From Empedobacter falsenii (GTDB taxonomy: Bacteria > Bacteroidota > Bacteroidia > Flavobacteriales > Weeksellaceae): a DNA stretch of 64,000 nt. The stretch spans positions 1,465,876 through 1,529,875 of the forward strand of contig NZ_CP040908.1 of NCBI RefSeq assembly GCF_013488205.1, given 5' to 3'. Of the stretch, positions 62,619-64,000 are shown piece after piece; position 1 is the first letter of the stretch, and every line of letters starts with the position of its first letter. A program made the position numbers and the translations under genes. The notes beneath the pieces are model-generated. The model was not told the origin of the DNA, did not search any database, and was given only the letters and a program-made list of their open reading frames with translations.

Positions 62619-62679
62619 TTTAGATTTTATAAATTGTCAACTTTGTTTTTTAATCGTAAAACATTTAAAATCAAACAAA

Positions 62680-63435
62680 ATGGCAAGAAATGATTTAAAC
62701 GGAAAAGTAGTTCTAATTGCAGGAGGTGCAAAAAATTTAGGAGGTTTATTAAGTCGTGATTTTGCGGCTAAAGGAGCAAAAGTTGCTATTCATTATAATA
62801 GTGATAGTACAAAAGCAGAAGCAGAAAAAACATTAGCTGATATTCAGAATACAGGTGGAGAAGCGTTTTTATTTCAGGCTGATTTGACGGATGTAAAAAA
62901 CATCACCAAACTTTTTGATGCAACAATCGAAAAATTCGGAGGAATTGATATTGCTATAAATACAGTTGGAAAAGTACTGAAAAAACCTTTTGCAGACACA
63001 ACCGAAGCAGAATATGACAGTATGAGTGATATTAATGCAAAAGTTGCTTATTTCTTTATTCAGGAAGCAGGAAAAAAACTGAACGATAACGGAAAAATTA
63101 ACACAATTGTAACTTCGTTATTGGCTGCATTTACAGGATATTATTCAACTTATGCAGGAGCTAAAGCACCAGTAGAACATTTTACCAGAGCTGCTTCCAA
63201 AGAATTTGGTTCAAGAGGAATTTCGGTAACAGCAGTTGCACCCGGACCAATGGACACTCCGTTTTTCTATGGACAAGAAAGCGATGATGCAGTAGCTTAT
63301 CACAAACAAGCTTCTGATTTGGGGGGACTTACAGACATCAAAGACATCGCACCTTTAGTTGAATTTTTGGTAACTGATGGTTGGTGGATTACAGGTCAGA
63401 CGATTTTTGCAAACGGAGGTTATACCACAAGATAA
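62680..63435 (+). CDS. Short-chain dehydrogenase/reductase (SDR)
   Basis: This 251-residue Rossmann enzyme has a cofactor motif GGAKNLGG (15-22), QADLTD at about 66-71, catalytic Ser146 (TSLLAAF) and YAGAK with Tyr158/Lys162, and GPMDTPF near residue 220. It reduces or oxidises a carbonyl with NAD(P). The substrate is not readable. It is controlled perhaps by the AraC-like protein before it, and followed by a strong terminator. Confidence 0.85.
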   Translation: MARNDLNGKVVLIAGGAKNLGGLLSRDFAAKGAKVAIHYNSDSTKAEAEKTLADIQNTGGEAFLFQADLTDVKNITKLFDATIEKFGGIDIAINTVGKVLKKPFADTTEAEYDSMSDINAKVAYFFIQEAGKKLNDNGKINTIVTSLLAAFTGYYSTYAGAKAPVEHFTRAASKEFGSRGISVTAVAPGPMDTPFFYGQESDDAVAYHKQASDLGGLTDIKDIAPLVEFLVTDGWWITGQTIFANGGYTTR

Positions 63436-63446
63436 CTATGAACAAC

Positions 63447-63473
63447 GGACGATTTAAGTTTTTTAAATCGTCC
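63447..63473 (+). terminator. Terminator after the dehydrogenase gene
   Basis: Perfect 11-bp stem GGACGATTTAA/TTAAATCGTCC with loop GTTTT, followed by ATTTTTATTT. Confidence 0.85.
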
Positions 63474-63503
63474 ATTTTTATTTAAATCAAAAAATTTTAT
63501 CCA

Positions 63504-64000
63504 ATGAGTAATACAAATAATGTAATCAGAAGAACAGCAACACACACTTATCCAAAGAAAAAAATACTTTGTTTGGTTTCTAACACAGCAGACTTGCACG
63601 GTATAAAAGTTGGATTTTTTGCAGAAGAAATGACAAGACCTTTCTTTGATTTTATCCAAGCAGGATATGACGTAGATGTTTGTTCTCCAAGAGGAGGATC
63701 TGTGCAATTTGATGCACACAGCAATCCTGAAAACCCTGAAAGTGGTTATCAAAATGATTTAATTAGTATTGGGTTTGTATATCATAAAGAATTTGGGAAA
63801 TGGATGCAAAACACAAAATCAATTGCTGAAATTGATATTGCAGAATATGACGCTATTTGCGTGGCAGGTGGTGGAGCACCACTAATCACTTTTAAAGATG
63901 ATGATAAATTACATCAACTAATTGCAAATTTTTATGAAGCAGAAAAAATCGTTTGTCTGATTTGCCACGGAACAAGTTTGCTTTTATGGACAAAATTAAG
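63504..64000 (+). CDS. DJ-1/PfpI-family protein, 5' part
   Basis: 165 residues are visible and the gene runs off the right edge. Marks of the class I glutamine amidotransferase-like fold are FFAEEMTRPFFDFIQAGYDV, YDAICVAGGGAPLITF and the nucleophile elbow ICHGTSLLLW with Cys154. Members act as chaperones, glyoxalases or peptidases. It begins after a terminator, so it has its own promoter. The exact function cannot be told. Confidence 0.75.
   Translation, partial: MSNTNNVIRRTATHTYPKKKILCLVSNTADLHGIKVGFFAEEMTRPFFDFIQAGYDVDVCSPRGGSVQFDAHSNPENPESGYQNDLISIGFVYHKEFGKWMQNTKSIAEIDIAEYDAICVAGGGAPLITFKDDDKLHQLIANFYEAEKIVCLICHGTSLLLWTKL

Overview
The window is AT-rich DNA from a Bacteroidota chromosome, most likely a yellow-pigmented member of the Flavobacteriia (family Weeksellaceae, Chryseobacterium/Empedobacter-like; this is inference). 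The reasons are two SusC/SusD pairs, a flavobacterial carotenoid operon with a fused CarR-type lycopene cyclase, RteC and DUF3945/DUF4099-type genes from a Bacteroidetes conjugative element, TAnnTTTG -7 promoter boxes, and a pair of small HTH proteins that I know from Chryseobacterium-like genomes. I saw no rRNA, tRNA, CRISPR array or intact IS transposase.

Layout. (1) 1-6.2 kb: the 3' end of a type I restriction hsdS gene, translationally coupled to an AAA ATPase and an HNH nuclease (a Septu-like pair), then small phage/ICE-type regulators on the minus strand. (2) 6.4-9.0 kb: a repeat-rich flank with an outer inverted repeat, 11-bp-phased arrays, hairpin repeats, a solitary copy of the SusC leader and a small element with inverted ends. 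(3) 9.0-21.5 kb: module A, with SusC, SusD and an S9 peptidase converging on a DUF6520-like cysteine peptide, a MauE/DoxX-like membrane protein and a tiny lipoprotein, then a divergent TPR/AraC-type membrane regulator. (4) 21.6-48.6 kb: a unique core. It holds a compact DUF5675/holin-like cassette, a MarR regulator, a nine-gene carotenoid/photoprotection operon, secreted repeat proteins, a ferritin with an internal deletion, a truncated FAD oxidoreductase, three tandem secreted paralogues and an ICE remnant (rteC, HTH, DUF3945, topoisomerase fragment). (5) 48.6-59.7 kb: module B, the same seven genes as module A in exact mirror image. (6) 59.7-61.5 kb: a repeat flank that mirrors region 2. (7) 61.8-64 kb: an XRE regulator, an AraC-like regulator, a short-chain dehydrogenase and a partial DJ-1/PfpI protein.

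The most striking feature is the roughly 55-kb mirror structure (6.4-61.4 kb). Two diverged copies of a seven-gene module face each other, both flanked on the outside by the same ordered series: SusC leader, hairpin repeat, small element with inverted ends, solitary leader, hairpin repeat, outer inverted repeat. Both lipoprotein genes share an ATTTATAAAT core and a TATGTWTTTG box at identical spacing (13 nt apart, and 70 nt from the box to the ATG). My working model is that the TPR/AraC membrane regulator controls a secreted, disulfide-containing DUF6520 peptide. The MauE-like protein would assist its oxidation, and the SusCD pair plus S9 peptidase would import or process a peptide. The gene content is seen in the sequence; the function is inference.

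The carotenoid operon (crtI, crtB, two accessory genes, crtZ, lycopene cyclase, lipocalin, photolyase, plus a secreted HIU hydrolase) should make zeaxanthin-type pigment from phytoene and couples it to light-damage repair.
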